Positions 55,698-63,359 of a stretch of DNA of 64,000 nucleotides are shown piece by piece. Location: NCBI GenBank assembly GCA_043810345.1, contig JBDROF010000062.1, positions 1-64,000 on the forward strand, given 5' to 3'. Position 1 is the stretch's first letter; each line of letters starts with the position of its first letter. The notes under the pieces are model-generated. The model was not told where the DNA came from. It was given only the letters and a program-made list of their open reading frames with translations, and made no database searches. The stretch comes from QYOJ01 sp043810345. Lineage in GTDB: Bacteria > Bacteroidota > Bacteroidia > Bacteroidales > FEN-979. Made by a program: the position numbers and the translations under genes.

Positions 55698-56804
55698 ATG
55701 AGCTTCCTCGATCAGATCAAACGCCCGACCCTGCTGCTTGATGAGGCGAAATGCAGGGCAAATATCCGCATGATGGCCGAAAAGGCCCGGTGGAATGGCG
55801 TGATCTTCCGGCCGCACGTTAAATCGCATCAGTCGGCAACGATCGGGGAGTGGTTCAGGGAGGAGCGTGTGACAGCCATCACCGTATCCTCTGTAGGGAT
55901 GGCGCAATACTTCGCGGATGCCGGGTGGGATGATATCACGATTGCTTTCCCCGTTAACTTGCGGGAGCTGGAGGAGATCGACAGGTTGGCAGGAAAGATC
56001 CAGCTCAACCTGGTGGTAAACGCACCGGATCTCATCCCTATGATTGATCATACTATCAAGAATGAAATGGGGATCTTTGTAGAGATCGATACCGGCTACC
56101 ATCGTTCAGGTCGTACCATGGAGGATATCACGGCCATTGAGAAGATTATCCAGGGCTGCCACCAAAGCAGGAAACTTCGTTTTCAGGGATTTCTATCGCA
56201 TTTTGGAGAGAGTTACCAGGCGCACAATCCTGAGGAGGTTGAAACGGTTTATCATCATGGTGTTCAAGAGATCCGGCAGATCAAAAACTCCCTTAAACAA
56301 GGCCAACAAGGAATTATCAGCGTTGGCGACACCCCAACCTGCAATCTAATTGAGGCATTCCCGGGAGTTGATGAGATCCGTCCGGGAAATTTTCTCTTTA
56401 ATGATGTCATGCAACTGACAATCGGGACTTGTACCATCGATCAGATCGCTGTTTGCCTGGCTGCCCCTGTTGTTGAACTCTACCCTGCCCGTAACGAAGT
56501 TGTCGTATATGCCGGTGCCATTCACCTCTCAAAAGAGAAGATCAACCGTGACGGGCAAGAGATATTTGGCCTGGTGGTGCAACTTACCGGAGAGGGCTGG
56601 TCGGAGCCGTTGGAGGGATGTGTGGTCTCTCAGCTTTCACAGGAACATGGCGTTCTGCAGCTTGATCCCGCAACGTTACAAACTCTGAAACCCGGTTCCC
56701 TGATCGGGATTCTCCCGGTTCATGCCTGTCTTACTGCCGATGCTATGAGGCAATATACAACACTTCAGGGAAAACGGGTATCGATGTTCAACGGAGTTTA
56801 TTAA
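55698..56804 (+). CDS. PLP enzyme of the D-threonine aldolase / D-serine dehydratase (DSD1) type
   Basis: 368 residues from the ATG at 55698. Earlier in-frame starts lie in the repeat tract. Alanine-racemase-like barrel with the PLP lysine in FRPHVKSHQSATI, EIDTGYHRSGR, and the phosphate-binding VGDTPTCN. The C-terminal metal-binding part has HACLTAD. It acts on a D- or beta-hydroxy amino acid. Substrate is not fixed. It ends 4 bp from a convergent gene. Confidence 0.82.
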   Translation: MSFLDQIKRPTLLLDEAKCRANIRMMAEKARWNGVIFRPHVKSHQSATIGEWFREERVTAITVSSVGMAQYFADAGWDDITIAFPVNLRELEEIDRLAGKIQLNLVVNAPDLIPMIDHTIKNEMGIFVEIDTGYHRSGRTMEDITAIEKIIQGCHQSRKLRFQGFLSHFGESYQAHNPEEVETVYHHGVQEIRQIKNSLKQGQQGIISVGDTPTCNLIEAFPGVDEIRPGNFLFNDVMQLTIGTCTIDQIAVCLAAPVVELYPARNEVVVYAGAIHLSKEKINRDGQEIFGLVVQLTGEGWSEPLEGCVVSQLSQEHGVLQLDPATLQTLKPGSLIGILPVHACLTADAMRQYTTLQGKRVSMFNGVY

Positions 56805-56808
56805 AGAA

Positions 56809-57372
56809 TTATTTATTTGTTTGGATACTATCATAATGGTATTTGGCATTCAATGCTCTTTGAAGAAATACCTGAAACGTAGTATCTATCCGGTAAGCCG
56901 TCATATAACAATCATACGCTTTATCATATTCTTTTGTTGTCATAAAGTAGTCGGCTTTACAATCGTACGGGTTTTGTTCATCCGGGTATAATTGTATGTA
57001 GGTATCGAAACTGGTTTTAGCTTTATCTAATTGTTCTGTAATTAAGTATGAATAACCCAACATACAGATTGGAACTATGGCTAGTTTAGGGCCACAATAC
57101 ACATTGTCAAGATTTTCCATTAATCCGGCTTTCTCAAAAGCAGAAATTGCATTTGTATAATCTTTATTCATATAGTAGAAAAAACCAAGATTTATTAATG
57201 CATCCGGATCATTTGGATATAACTCAACCAGTTGTAATCCCAAATTCGAATTATCTGAATTTCTGTTTTTTATCCATTCTTCAAGTGCTTTCTTTTGAAT
57301 TTCTTCACCCGGACTCAATTCTATATCGCATTGTATCCCGGCAAGGGCATTTTCTTCAAATTCCTTTATCAA
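56809..57372 (-). CDS. TPR protein, possibly the C-terminus of the adjacent M28 peptidase
   Basis: 187 residues starting with TTG inside the end of the peptidase gene (17-bp overlap). It contains about three TPR-like repeats (LINLGFFYYMNKDYTNAISA, CMLGYSYLITEQLDKAKTSF, DYFMTTKEYDKAYDCYMTAY). There is no signal peptide or good ribosome site, and the opening KEFEENALAGIQCDIEL reads like mid-protein helix. One lost or gained base at about 57375 would fuse it to the peptidase. AT-rich. Confidence 0.6.
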   Translation of the reverse strand: MIKEFEENALAGIQCDIELSPGEEIQKKALEEWIKNRNSDNSNLGLQLVELYPNDPDALINLGFFYYMNKDYTNAISAFEKAGLMENLDNVYCGPKLAIVPICMLGYSYLITEQLDKAKTSFDTYIQLYPDEQNPYDCKADYFMTTKEYDKAYDCYMTAYRIDTTFQVFLQRALNAKYHYDSIQTNK

Positions 57373-59002
57373 GTTTTATCTTATAAAATCTCATGGGGGC
57401 ATTGTATGGATTTTCGGGTAATAGTTTCGGCTTTTCATCACCCTCTGCATAATAACGACCAATATGGTAAACCATTTCCATTTGCTGAACAACTCCGTCA
57501 TAACGAAATGATGGATAAATTTCATCCTTTGGAAGGTGATAAAAATCCCCTATTTGATTCTCTGCCTTTGCAACATCTTCCTCTGTCATTGTCAAATACT
57601 CTCCACTTAAAAAGATTCCTGGAACAATAACGCCTCTTGAATAAAGCGGGAAATGATCAGACCTGAAGGCCCCGGAACCTTTGAAATCCGGTAATAGTTG
57701 CACGTTCAACTCTTCGCCCAGTTTACTTATTTGTTCCGATGCATCTGAAATTTCAATAGGATCCAAGATAAATCCGCTTCGCCTGCCATAAAATGACATC
57801 ATATCCATATTGAAACCAATGATTGTATTTTCCAAGGGGATCATCGGATGAGTTGCATAATATTCACTCCCAAGCATCGAACTTTCTTCACCTGTTGTAG
57901 CCATAAAGATGATACTTCTTTTTGTAGGATTAGAACTATATACCTGGGCTAATGAGATCAATGCAGCTATTCCGCTCGCATTATCCTGAGCCCCGTTATA
58001 AATACTATCTCCATCAATAGCTTTACCTATCCCAAGATGGTCGTAATGGGCCATGTATAATATCGCTTCATCCTTTTTTTCTGACCCAGGCAAAATTCCA
58101 ATTACGTTTGGACTGGTGTATAAACGATAATTCTGTTTAAAGTCTGCTTTTATTTTTAGTCCGAGGGAAAATGGTTTAAAGTCCCGGTTATCAGCTTTTA
58201 TGATAAGTTGATTAACATCAAAACCGGTTTCTGACAACACTTTTTCAAAAGCTGAATCCGACATCCAGGCATAAAGAGACAAGGGATTTTTTGTTCGATC
58301 TTTTAGATATGACCATTCCGGTGCAACAGAATTCTGAACAACAAAAAATGGGAAGTCTGCCATTTCCGTATTATGAAGATAGATAATTCCTTTAGCTCCT
58401 TTTAAAATTGCCATCTCCTCTTTGTATGTCCAAAGACTATAGTAAGTCCACCTTTCTGAACCAAATCCGGTCTTTTCATTATCCGGATCATTGCACAAAA
58501 CCACCAGAATTTTTCCGGAAACGTCCACATCTTTAAAATCGTCCCATTTGTATTCAGGAGCCTCAATTCCATAGCCAACAAAAATCAACTCTCCTTCAAT
58601 GTGGACATCAGTGATAGTATCCTGACTTAAGAGGATGATTTCTTCATATGGAACAATGGTTTCTTCTTTATTATCAGATGATATCGTGCAATGAACCGAA
58701 TTATAGTCGGCAGAGAATCCAACCATTGGAACATATTGATAATAACCATTTTCTTTTGAAACAGGTTTTAATCCGGCACTTTCAAATTGCTTTGCAATGT
58801 ACAACGCAGCAAGATCTCCACCCCGGGTACCTGGTTTACGCCCTTCGAGTAAATCATCCGCCAGAAATTCAACATGTGCCTTATAATTATTCTCCGTGAA
58901 TAACTGGTTAGATGATTGTGAATAGGAATTAAAAGAATGAAGAAGTGCGAAAATGAATAAAAACAATATCAGAATTCCAGTTCGTAGATAGTTAGTTTTC
59001 AT
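57356..59002 (-). CDS. Secreted M28-family zinc aminopeptidase
   Basis: 548 residues from 59002. The ATG at 59014 overlaps the upstream stop as TAATG and may be used, but the signal peptide starts at MKTNYLRTG. A PA domain (about 80-230) precedes the M28 domain, with zinc ligands in YMAHYDHLG, NGAQDNASGIA, TGEESSMLGSEY, and GFNMDMMSFYG, and a late SDHFPLYSRG. It releases N-terminal residues from peptides. It is AT-rich relative to neighbours. The C-terminus may continue into the TPR frame. Confidence 0.88.
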   Translation of the reverse strand: MKTNYLRTGILILFLFIFALLHSFNSYSQSSNQLFTENNYKAHVEFLADDLLEGRKPGTRGGDLAALYIAKQFESAGLKPVSKENGYYQYVPMVGFSADYNSVHCTISSDNKEETIVPYEEIILLSQDTITDVHIEGELIFVGYGIEAPEYKWDDFKDVDVSGKILVVLCNDPDNEKTGFGSERWTYYSLWTYKEEMAILKGAKGIIYLHNTEMADFPFFVVQNSVAPEWSYLKDRTKNPLSLYAWMSDSAFEKVLSETGFDVNQLIIKADNRDFKPFSLGLKIKADFKQNYRLYTSPNVIGILPGSEKKDEAILYMAHYDHLGIGKAIDGDSIYNGAQDNASGIAALISLAQVYSSNPTKRSIIFMATTGEESSMLGSEYYATHPMIPLENTIIGFNMDMMSFYGRRSGFILDPIEISDASEQISKLGEELNVQLLPDFKGSGAFRSDHFPLYSRGVIVPGIFLSGEYLTMTEEDVAKAENQIGDFYHLPKDEIYPSFRYDGVVQQMEMVYHIGRYYAEGDEKPKLLPENPYNAPMRFYKIKLDKGI

Positions 59003-59013
59003 GGCAAATAACA

Positions 59014-59493
59014 TTACTCATCAGTTTCACCGAAAGTCATATCACCCAGCATCATCCATTTTCCATCTTCTTTGATGAAGAATGCAGTCCACTTACCGTG
59101 ATAACTGGCTTTATATTTTTCTTCTCCGTCATTAAAGCGCCAGGACATTTGATAATAATAATGTACAACAGCAGCATCCCCATGTACAAGAATCCTTGCC
59201 GGTTCAATGTCAAAGGCATAATCGCTGTACAGCTCTTTACTCTTCTTCATCGGATCGATCCATTTCTTCTTAGAAATAGGCATTGGGGATTCATTGTTCC
59301 AACCCAGATAATTCTCGTGTACATTGGCAAAGGCAGAATCAAAATCACCCGCTTGCCAATAGGCCCACATATTCTCAACTTCCTGCCATACTGCTTTTTG
59401 TTCTTTCGTCCATTCCTGGGCATTCAATGACGATGCACCAAGAAAAGTAATCATTAGCAAAATGATTGCTTTGTAATTCATTAATGTTTTCAT
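59014..59493 (-). CDS. Secreted SnoaL/NTF2-like protein
   Basis: 159 residues. Signal peptide (to about residue 25, LNAQ), then an NTF2-like small alpha-beta fold (WAYWQAGDFDSAFANVHENY, LVHGDAAVVHYYYQ, GKWTAFFIKEDGKWMMLGDM). Similar secreted DUF4440/SnoaL proteins have no defined function. It leads the AT-rich operon with the M28 peptidase (TAATG junction). Confidence 0.78.
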   Translation of the reverse strand: MKTLMNYKAIILLMITFLGASSLNAQEWTKEQKAVWQEVENMWAYWQAGDFDSAFANVHENYLGWNNESPMPISKKKWIDPMKKSKELYSDYAFDIEPARILVHGDAAVVHYYYQMSWRFNDGEEKYKASYHGKWTAFFIKEDGKWMMLGDMTFGETDE

Positions 59494-59524
59494 AGTAACC
59501 TCGTTTTTAATGGTTTAAGGTTAT

Positions 59525-59570
59525 ACTGCATCTAAACGAAAATTGCTTCGCATTTTCATTAAGATGCAGT
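59525..59570. other. Two-step hairpin upstream of the SnoaL-like gene
   Basis: Outer arms ACTGCATCT (59525-59533) and AGATGCAGT (59562-59570), 4-base unpaired steps on both sides, inner arms GAAAAT (59538-59543) and ATTTTC (59552-59557), 8-base loop. The stem-bulge-stem layout resembles an attC recombination site or a structured leader RNA. Other parts of the 59494-60018 gap hold the palindromes and two tRNAs listed next. Confidence 0.55.
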
Positions 59571-59683
59571 TATGCCACGGATTTTAAAAGTCTTCGATTC
59601 GCAATTTGATTTACCAGCGGTATAAACCGGAATTGAATCGATAAATATACAAAATTTATCCAGATATGGCATTTGGACAAGCA

Positions 59684-59713
59684 AGTAGGGGCAATTCATG
59701 AATTGCCCCTACT
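59684..59713. repeat. 30-bp perfect palindrome, GTAGGGGC family
   Basis: AGTAGGGGCAATTCA followed by its exact reverse complement. It shares the outer GTAGGGGC...GCCCCTAC with 551-587 and 59813-59841, but has a different centre. It lies 16 bp after the tRNA-Thr 3' end. Confidence 0.88.
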
Positions 59714-59729
59714 ACTATCCCATATCCTG

Positions 59730-59802
59730 AGCCTCTCAGCGGACTCGAACCGCCGACCTGCTAATTACGAATCAGCTGCTCTACCAACTGAGCTAAAGAG
59801 GC
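59730..59802 (-). tRNA. tRNA-Thr (anticodon CGT)
   Basis: Acceptor GCCTCTT/GAGAGGC, D-arm GCTC...GAGC, anticodon stem GCTGA/TTAGC with loop TTCGTAA, T-arm GGCGG/CCGCT. The anticodon CGT reads ACG. No CCA encoded. Flanked on both sides by palindromic repeats. Confidence 0.93.
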
Positions 59803-59812
59803 GTCACCGCTG

Positions 59813-59841
59813 GTAGGGGCAGGTTCTGAACCTGCCCCTAC
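59813..59841. repeat. 29-bp palindrome, GTAGGGGC family, between two tRNAs
   Basis: GTAGGGGCAGGTTC, one base, GAACCTGCCCCTAC. Near-identical core to the copy inside the T9SS gene at 551-587. It lies between tRNA-Pro and tRNA-Thr. Confidence 0.88.
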
Positions 59842-59864
59842 TGTCGTCCTTATCTTGCGGCTCG

Positions 59865-59938
59865 TCGGGATGAGAAGACTCGAACTTCCGACCCCCACGT
59901 CCCGAACGTGGTGCGCTAGCCAACTGCGCTACATCCCG
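59865..59938 (-). tRNA. tRNA-Pro (anticodon CGG)
   Basis: Acceptor CGGGATG/CATCCCG, D-arm GCGC...GCGC, anticodon stem CCACG/CGTGG with loop TTCGGGA, T-arm GGAAG/CTTCT. The anticodon CGG reads CCG. It probably forms one transcript with tRNA-Thr. Confidence 0.93.
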
Positions 59939-60018
59939 GCTTCCCGTACAACCGGGTACAGGTGCCGGATTACGGGAGCGCAAAAATACAAAAAAATGAT
60001 ATGCCACCAGCGATCTTG

Positions 60019-61317
60019 TTAAAGATCTGTCAGCCAGTTTCCCAAACGTTCAAAGCCACTGACGATGTTTGGACAATATTCCCTGACAAACGATTCGTGC
60101 AGGGTATTCTCCTGAAATGAATTGAAAGCAGCCTGCAGAGCCTGCTGCCCATCGAAATCCACATAGGCCATCCGGGCGGTCAGCTCTTCCCCGTTACGGG
60201 CGAAATCGTTGCCCGGAAGCACCGCCACACCGGTGTCTTCCAGCAGGCGGTTTGCCAGCTCGAGGGAATTCCGTATATCGTGCTGCGCCAGCTTCTCCCG
60301 GAAGGGTTCAAAATTGGGGAACATGTAAAATCCTCCATGAGGTAACGGGATATTCAGTCCCATTTCATGGAACCTGTTGGTCATATAATGCGCGATTGCC
60401 CTGAGAATCCTCCGGGAGTGATGCAGGTACTGATCGATCTCTGCATGTGGCTGAAAAGCAGTCACCGCGGCATGCTGGATGGGCGCAGAGGTGGAGGTGA
60501 ATGTCTCGCTGGCAACCACCGCCATGGCATCCTGCAGCCACACCAGGTTAGGGGGAAACGAGAAGGTGCCCAGGCGCCACCCGCCGGCTCCACACCACTT
60601 GCTTAATCCGCTACTGATAATGGTTCCCTCAGGGTAAAACCGGGCGATGGAGACATGCTGTCCCTGGTGATGGATCATCCCGTAGATCTCATCGGAGACC
60701 AGGATCACCTTATATTTGCGTGCGACCTGTGCCAAAAGCTTCAACCGTTCGATGGGGTAAGTATAGCCGGTTGGGTTAGAGGGGTAGTTCAGGATCACGA
60801 TCCGGGGTCGGTCGGGATCTTCCCGGCAAATATGTTCCAGCTCTTCATAACTGAGACGCCAGAAGTTATTCTCCCGCGTGGGGGCCCACCGGACATGCCG
60901 TCCGATGATATGGGCCTGCGGGGAGTAGGAGACCCAGCTCGGGGTAGGTATGATCAGGTCGCCATAGTAAACCAGCTGCAGAAGGAAAATCAGCTCTTTG
61001 GAACCGGGACCGATCAGCACATGAGCCGGATCCGTCCTGACCTTCTGCGTCCTGAAGTTGTATGATGCAATCGCCTCCTGCAATGACCGGAGCCCTTTTA
61101 CCGGCAGGTAATCTTTTTGATGCGCATTCTGTCGCAATGCTTCCACTACCACATCCGGGACAGGAAAGGGAGATTGCCCAAGTCCGAATTTGAAAACCTC
61201 TTTTCCCTGTTGTTTCAGTATCTGGCACTTTTCGTTGATAGCCAGTGTGGCAGATGTTTTGAGTCCCCTTACATTAAGGTTTAGGTTTACGTGCAGGTGC
61301 TCCCGTTTTGTTCCCAT
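60019..61317 (-). CDS. Class I/II aminotransferase (aspartate-aminotransferase-like)
   Basis: 432 residues, PLP fold type I. Substrate and PLP motifs: GLGQSPFPVPDVV, ILNYPSNPTGYTYP, VSDEIYGMIHHQG, and the PLP lysine in ISSGLSKWCGAGGWRLG. It transfers an amino group between an amino acid and a keto acid. It lies 59 bp after the cysteate synthase gene on the same strand. Aspartate aminotransferases accept cysteate in other organisms, so conversion of cysteate to sulfopyruvate is a reasonable but unproven role. Confidence 0.85.
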   Translation of the reverse strand: MGTKREHLHVNLNLNVRGLKTSATLAINEKCQILKQQGKEVFKFGLGQSPFPVPDVVVEALRQNAHQKDYLPVKGLRSLQEAIASYNFRTQKVRTDPAHVLIGPGSKELIFLLQLVYYGDLIIPTPSWVSYSPQAHIIGRHVRWAPTRENNFWRLSYEELEHICREDPDRPRIVILNYPSNPTGYTYPIERLKLLAQVARKYKVILVSDEIYGMIHHQGQHVSIARFYPEGTIISSGLSKWCGAGGWRLGTFSFPPNLVWLQDAMAVVASETFTSTSAPIQHAAVTAFQPHAEIDQYLHHSRRILRAIAHYMTNRFHEMGLNIPLPHGGFYMFPNFEPFREKLAQHDIRNSLELANRLLEDTGVAVLPGNDFARNGEELTARMAYVDFDGQQALQAAFNSFQENTLHESFVREYCPNIVSGFERLGNWLTDL

Positions 61318-61376
61318 GTATATCAGCTATCAGGAAGCAAAATTATATATTATATTTGAATATAGAATGTGCCTTT

Positions 61377-62678
61377 TTAGTTGTATCTTGAGGAACGAAT
61401 CTTCTCCTCCAATTCCCGGAGCGTCACATCCGGACTGATAACCAACGAGGGTTTCAGGAATGTAAGTCTTCCCTTTTCCCTTATAAACCGTTCCTCTCCC
61501 CCACCGGTTATATTCAGCATCACCACTGCATCGGGTGCCACGGATTTATTACTAACAGCCTGAATCAGTGAGGCCGTGGCAACAGCTGCAGCCGGATGGA
61601 TATCGATTCCTTCATGATCTTCAAAAAGCCGGGCAGCCTCCGCGGCTTCTTTATTGGTCATGAATACCATCTCGCCATTTGTGTCCACCATGGCATCAAA
61701 AAGCCCTCCGATTATCCCGTAAGGAGGCTTCCGGTTCGAGAGTACTTTGGCATCGATCTGCATCACCTGTTCACGTGCCTGCTGGTCATCCATCGGGAAA
61801 AGATCACGTGAACGAACCTTCCAGGCGTCAACCATCGGATGAAAAGGAAAGTTCTGGGAGAGATGCAGTTTCATCTTGTGAGATCCAAACCGTCCGTCGG
61901 AAATGAGGCGGAGGTTCGCTTCCCATGCAGCAATGGCCCCGGTGCCACTACCTATAGCCTGGAAATAGATGTCGGGGATCCGGCCGATGGTATTGGCAGC
62001 CGACAAAACCGTGGTAGCCATTCCATCTCTGCGGGCTATGTTTTTTGCCCCCCCTTCCGGGATGAACCCATCGATCTGGCAAACCAGGTTGGAAAGGTGA
62101 ATGGCATCATAGTAATCACAACCGGGATGTGGGGATATCAATGTCACACAATCGTTCAGCGGGGTGTCGAACCACAACGCATTGAGGGTATCGGAAGGGA
62201 CAGAAAGAAGCAGGGGAATGTGGTTGTCGGAACAAACCCGTGCAAAAGCCCTGGCGGTGTTTCCGGCCGATGCGACTACCAGGGTCTGATGCTGTTCAGG
62301 CCTTAACCGTGCACATACCGAATAGGCCTCTGTCTCTTTGAATGAACAGGTCCGCATCAACGCTCCCCGTTCAGGCCAGTAGCCACTGAAGGTGATATAG
62401 AGGTTTTTTAGCCCCAGCTGCCGTGCCAGCTTTTCGCTTTGGTAAGTTACCGGAGCCGAAGAACCTTCCAGTATCCGGTGAAGCGGGAGCCAGTCGGCGA
62501 ATTTGTAGATCCCGAAACGGTCATCCTTTCCCTCCAGCTGCTTCTGCTCGTATACACTGGACAGCAGGGAAGGCTTTGGTTCTCCTGGTGCTTCAAGGAT
62601 CCAGTCCTTGTCTTCGAAGGTCTTTCCTGTAACCAGCGACTTCAGGTGATACCGGGTTGGGAGTGAAACGTCATTCAT
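61377..62678 (-). CDS. Cysteate synthase (threonine-synthase-like PLP enzyme)
   Basis: 433 residues, fold type II PLP protein. By memory of the Methanosarcina cysteate synthase, conserved blocks match well: TFSGYWPERGALMRTCSFKE (PLP lysine in SFKE), VVASAGNTARAFA, FIPEGGAKNIARRDGMATT, YFQAIGSGTGAIAAWEANLR, and PPYGIIGGLFDAMVDTNG. The enzyme makes L-cysteate from phosphoserine and sulfite. Ordinary threonine synthase has different N-terminal and SFKD regions. Its likely use in Bacteroidetes is sulfonolipid (capnoid) synthesis. Automated pipelines may call it threonine synthase. Confidence 0.82.
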   Translation of the reverse strand: MNDVSLPTRYHLKSLVTGKTFEDKDWILEAPGEPKPSLLSSVYEQKQLEGKDDRFGIYKFADWLPLHRILEGSSAPVTYQSEKLARQLGLKNLYITFSGYWPERGALMRTCSFKETEAYSVCARLRPEQHQTLVVASAGNTARAFARVCSDNHIPLLLSVPSDTLNALWFDTPLNDCVTLISPHPGCDYYDAIHLSNLVCQIDGFIPEGGAKNIARRDGMATTVLSAANTIGRIPDIYFQAIGSGTGAIAAWEANLRLISDGRFGSHKMKLHLSQNFPFHPMVDAWKVRSRDLFPMDDQQAREQVMQIDAKVLSNRKPPYGIIGGLFDAMVDTNGEMVFMTNKEAAEAARLFEDHEGIDIHPAAAVATASLIQAVSNKSVAPDAVVMLNITGGGEERFIREKGRLTFLKPSLVISPDVTLRELEEKIRSSRYN

Positions 62679-62770
62679 GGGAAGTGGTTGTTAACAGGCA
62701 AAAATAAGGAAAATGGCAGGAAAAAGGTAGTTTTGCAAACACAAGTGGTGAACTGATGAGTTGGTAAATA

Positions 62771-63268
62771 ATGACAATAGTAGCAATAATGGCAATGAAT
62801 GGCAATGGTGGCAATGATGGCAATGATGGCAATGATGGCAATGATGGCAATGATGGCAATGATGGCAATGATGGCAATAAGCCAAACGGTATCGTAAAAA
62901 ATCCAGTGTGGCGGTTTGCCCTGCTCGCAGCTGGATTCTTTTTCTTAAGCCTGGCGATCATTGGTGCCCTCCTGCCACTGGTCCCTACCACTCCTTTCCT
63001 GTTGTTGGCGGCTACATGCTTTTATAAAAGCTCCAACCGGTTCTACAACTGGTTGATGACCAATAAATTTTTTGGAAAATACATCCGGGATTACAAAGAC
63101 AACAAAGGAATCCCCTGGAGGGTAAAGCTCGGGGCCCTGCTATTTCTATGGCTCTCTCTTCTGATATCTGCCTTGACCCTTGTCCCTCTTCTCTGGATCA
63201 GGATGTTGCTGATTGGGATTGGTGTTGGGGTATCCATCCACATCCTCCTGATCAAGACAAAGCGATGA
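62771..63268 (+). CDS. YbaN-family (DUF454) membrane protein with Gly-Asn-Asp repeat N-terminus
   Basis: 165 residues as an open frame from 62771. The conserved part starts near residue 45 (VWRFALLAAGFFFLSLAIIG) and includes LLPLVPTTPFLLLAATCFYK, RFYNWLMTNKFFGKYI and a C-terminal membrane hairpin. The first about 40 residues are the translated 9-mer tract, and may not be in the real protein if a GTG or other internal start is used. Function of YbaN proteins is unknown. It is divergent from the cysteate synthase gene. Confidence 0.75.
   Translation: MTIVAIMAMNGNGGNDGNDGNDGNDGNDGNDGNDGNKPNGIVKNPVWRFALLAAGFFFLSLAIIGALLPLVPTTPFLLLAATCFYKSSNRFYNWLMTNKFFGKYIRDYKDNKGIPWRVKLGALLFLWLSLLISALTLVPLLWIRMLLIGIGVGVSIHILLIKTKR
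62801..62881. repeat. Tandem 9-mer tract (GGCAATGAT) inside a CDS
   Basis: Seven perfect copies of GGCAATGAT (62810-62872) flanked by variants (GGCAATGGT, GGCAATAAG). Because the unit is nine bases it encodes a Gly-Asn-Asp tripeptide repeat without changing frame. Confidence 0.95.
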
Positions 63269-63359
63269 ATTCCACCAATTTTTCTCACAAAGATGAAGTA
63301 GTTCTGGGTAAATTTGTATCTTGTAGGTCAGTATGTAATGAAAAACTAATGAAGATCTG

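Noticed and set aside
61377..62678. Simple call as threonine synthase
   Set aside because: Conserved blocks fit cysteate synthase better. A threonine synthase role is kept only as an alternative.
62691..62885. Minus-strand frame with Cys-His-His repeats
   Set aside because: Reverse reading of the GGCAATGAT tract. A metal-binding look is produced by the repeat alone.
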